Origin: Icerya purchasi
Taxonomy: Eukaryota > Arthropoda > Insecta > Hemiptera > Monophlebidae
DNA: 64,000 nt
Direction: 5' to 3'
Assembly (NCBI GenBank): GCA_039619475.1
Contig: CM077115.1
Span: 139,636,172 to 139,700,171, forward strand
Within the stretch, counting starts at the first letter, position 1; the number at the start of each line of letters is the position of its first letter. The translations under genes were made by a program, and so were the position numbers. Under the pieces are notes generated by a model, which saw only the letters and a list, made by a program, of their open reading frames with translations, searched no databases and had not been told where the DNA came from. Shown piece after piece: positions 62,331-64,000 of the stretch.

Positions 62331-62997
62331 TTTTTTTGAATCTAACTGGCAGCCATTAAATCGAAATATTTATACGTATGTCCAATTTAGTAAAAAAAAA
62401 AAAAAAGCGAATCAAAAACCAAACCCCCTATATGAAATTTTGTTATATTTTCTCATTTTCATTCTGCAGAATTGAAAGTATGTATATAAAATAATTTTTA
62501 AATTTATAATGTGTATTTTTTTAATATGTTAAATTTTTAAAATTCCATCTTTTATTTTATGCAATTTTTTTTTTTTTTTAAATTTTATAATGTATTTTTC
62601 TTTATTTACGTTTTTCAATCTCTGTTAAGCCCCTCGTCATAGATGGAAATGCGTTTTAACCGACTTACAAAAAGAAGGAGGTTATATGTTTTTTTTTTAG
62701 GTTTGTTTGCGCTGTTCATATGGGCCGATTTGACTGATTCTTTGTTCATTAGAAAGAGTACAAACTTAGATACCGTGTGGTAGCCGAGCGTACAACTTTA
62801 TATTTAGACCAGGGGTGACCAACCCAAATGATTTTGCGGGCCACTTTGGAAATGCATCATAACTCCGCGGGCTACATATAAAATCATATTTAGACCCACA
62901 ATAGACATTTTTTTTTATGGTGGAAAATTGAAACATAATGAGTTATTGTGTTTACTATTATTCTTACATGTAAACATAGATAATGTAATAATAATGA

Positions 62998-63131
62998 ACT
63001 AGTAAAATAAATATTTTTTAATGATTTCTTTTTTTTTTTTTTATTTTATTTTTAGTGTTATATACATATAACACTAAAAATGAAATAAGAAAAAAAAATA
63101 GAAATCATTAAAAAATATTTATTTTACTAGT
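62998..63131. repeat. 134 bp near-perfect palindrome
   Basis: Starts and ends with ACTAGTAAAATAAAT in inverted orientation; arms of about 65 bases (62998-63062, 63067-63131) with only a few mismatches and a centre TATACATATA. Situated in the 3' untranslated part of the minus-strand hAT element. Confidence 0.85.
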
Positions 63132-63133
63132 GC

Positions 63134-64000
63134 GATATTTGTTTCTTTACTCTTCCACTCAGCTTTTGCAAATCGATCTCAATTTAGGGGTTTGCAGAAC
63201 GTAATTGGTCTTGCAGGTTAGCGTCCGTTATGTTTGAGCGCGTTTTTGGTTTGGTCAATTTCATTTTCGAAAAAACCGATTTTCGCAGGCGTAAGTTGAA
63301 CTAAAAACGTTAACACAACGTTTCGTGCTAGATTTCTCCAATTGGAAAAATTCTCTTTAGTGACGTAAGTGTTATAAAAATCTATTTTTGATTCTGATGT
63401 TTCAAAAATGTGTTTTAATTCAATATTGCGCTGTAAGTCAACCAGATCCATTTGGAGATATTCTGGAGCCGACTGAATTTCAAAAAAAGATGAATATATT
63501 TCAAAAATTTTGTTGCATTTGTCCAAATTACTGAATCGGCTTTCAAAAGCGGCTGTAAGTTTTCTTATTTCTTTTGTATATTTTTGATACAATTGCTATA
63601 TTTAGATTTCTTAAATTCGTTCAACAATGGAAAGTGGTGAGCGTGATTACTTTTCAATTGCAATTCAAATAACAACAATTTCTTCTGAAATGATTAAATG
63701 TATCTCGATTATAAGTTTGTCTTCTACTTGCAATGATCAATATATTTAATTGATCGAGTTTTTCGACAATATCCACTTAAAAGCATAAATCCAATAACCA
63801 CTCATCATTTCTTAATTCTGGCACAGATCTTTGCTTGTCATTCATAAACAAGTCAATTTCTTCTCATAACTCATAAAACCGCTGTAAACATCTTGCATAA
63901 CATGATCCATTGATAATATTTAAGTAAATAAATTTTGCTGATGAATGAATCAGTGGATTATAATTAAATGCTCTCTTTTGGAGCGGTTACCAGTTTCGTT
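63134..64000 (-). pseudogene. hAT transposase C-terminal half (GTF2IRD2/ZBED5-like)
   Basis: Minus strand, starting at the right edge: RCLQRFYEL, stop, EEIDLFMNDKQRSVPELRND, EWLLDLCF, stop, VDIVEKLDQLN; then ELQLKSNHAHHFPLL; then, in another frame, YTKEIRKLTAAFESRFSNLD and YLQMDLVDLQRN; and finally DANLQDQLRSANP. These are the successive motifs of GTF2IRD2/ZBED5-type hAT proteins (ELREEI..F, WL.DLAFLVDIT..LN.LN, LQ.ELIDLQ, LTD..L...LR). At least two stops and one shift. It is the complementary half, in inverted orientation, to the fragment at 60001-60775. Confidence 0.7.

Larger units (their letters stand above)
62810..64000 (-). mobile_element. hAT element with terminus at 62810, continuing off the window
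   Basis: CAGGGGTGACCAACCCAAAT at 62810 is a typical hAT terminal repeat (CAGGGGTGGCCAACC form), followed by a GCGGGCC-rich subterminal area. The minus-strand transposase C-terminus follows at 63134-64000. A 134 bp palindrome lies between them. The other end lies beyond the window. Confidence 0.65.

Noticed and set aside
1..64000. CRISPR arrays, operons, bacterial promoters or ribosome binding sites
   Set aside because: No spaced direct repeats, and introns, TA/TSD-flanked transposons and polyadenylation signals show a eukaryotic sequence.

Overview
This window is eukaryotic, AT-rich and almost certainly from an insect. Two host genes can be read from spliced exons, and nearly everything else is transposable elements of typical insect classes: mariner, Merlin, several hAT lineages, Helitron, Penelope-like, BEL/Pao, an LTR family present only as solo LTRs, CR1-like and I-like non-LTR elements, and a tRNA-derived SINE. 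A hemipteran is possible but not shown by the sequence.

Host genes. Positions 3319-13742 hold a complete six-exon N-acetyltransferase 9 (NAT9) gene on the + strand, 192 codons, with phases that agree at every junction. Its third intron contains a Helitron remnant. Its 6.1 kb fifth interval (between exons 4 and 5) contains a small inverted-repeat element, an 881 bp element with ~270 bp inverted repeats, a SINE and two head-to-head Penelope-like copies. At 61694-61890 is the first coding exon of a D-amino-acid/D-aspartate oxidase gene, which runs off the right edge; its first intron carries a Merlin deletion derivative and a broken hAT element.

Region by region. 1-3300: AT-rich, one old dispersed repeat. 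3.3-13.8 kb: NAT9. 13.9-16.3 kb: nothing identified. 16.3-23.1 kb: a BEL/Pao element with LTRs, a 5 bp target duplication, broken gag-pol and a lost integrase core, with a 2.2 kb Merlin transposon inside gag. 23.6-25.1 kb: 5'-truncated I-like element with a 12 bp target duplication. 25.6-26.7 kb: solo LTR. 28.9-30.9 kb: two hAT remnants. 31.7-53 kb: a dense nest of non-LTR elements: an asparagine-rich gag-like reading frame, a minus-strand CR1-like element with a PHD-finger ORF1, a near full-length plus-strand I-like element split by a solo LTR, a minus-strand I-clade element with both ORFs, and another solo LTR. 53-55.8 kb: diverged repeats. 55.85-57.15 kb: an intact mariner with perfect 30 bp terminal repeats. 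57-61.4 kb: fragments of non-LTR and hAT elements. 61.6-64 kb: the oxidase exon and more hAT.

No operon-like organisation exists. The genes do not cooperate as a system; the value of the window is a layered record of insertions that can be ordered by which element interrupts which. The best candidates for recent or current activity are the mariner (intact ORF, perfect ends) and the I-like element at 38-45 kb (ORF2 of 1090 codons with full endonuclease, reverse transcriptase and RNase H). Assignments rest on motif recognition by eye; no database search was run.
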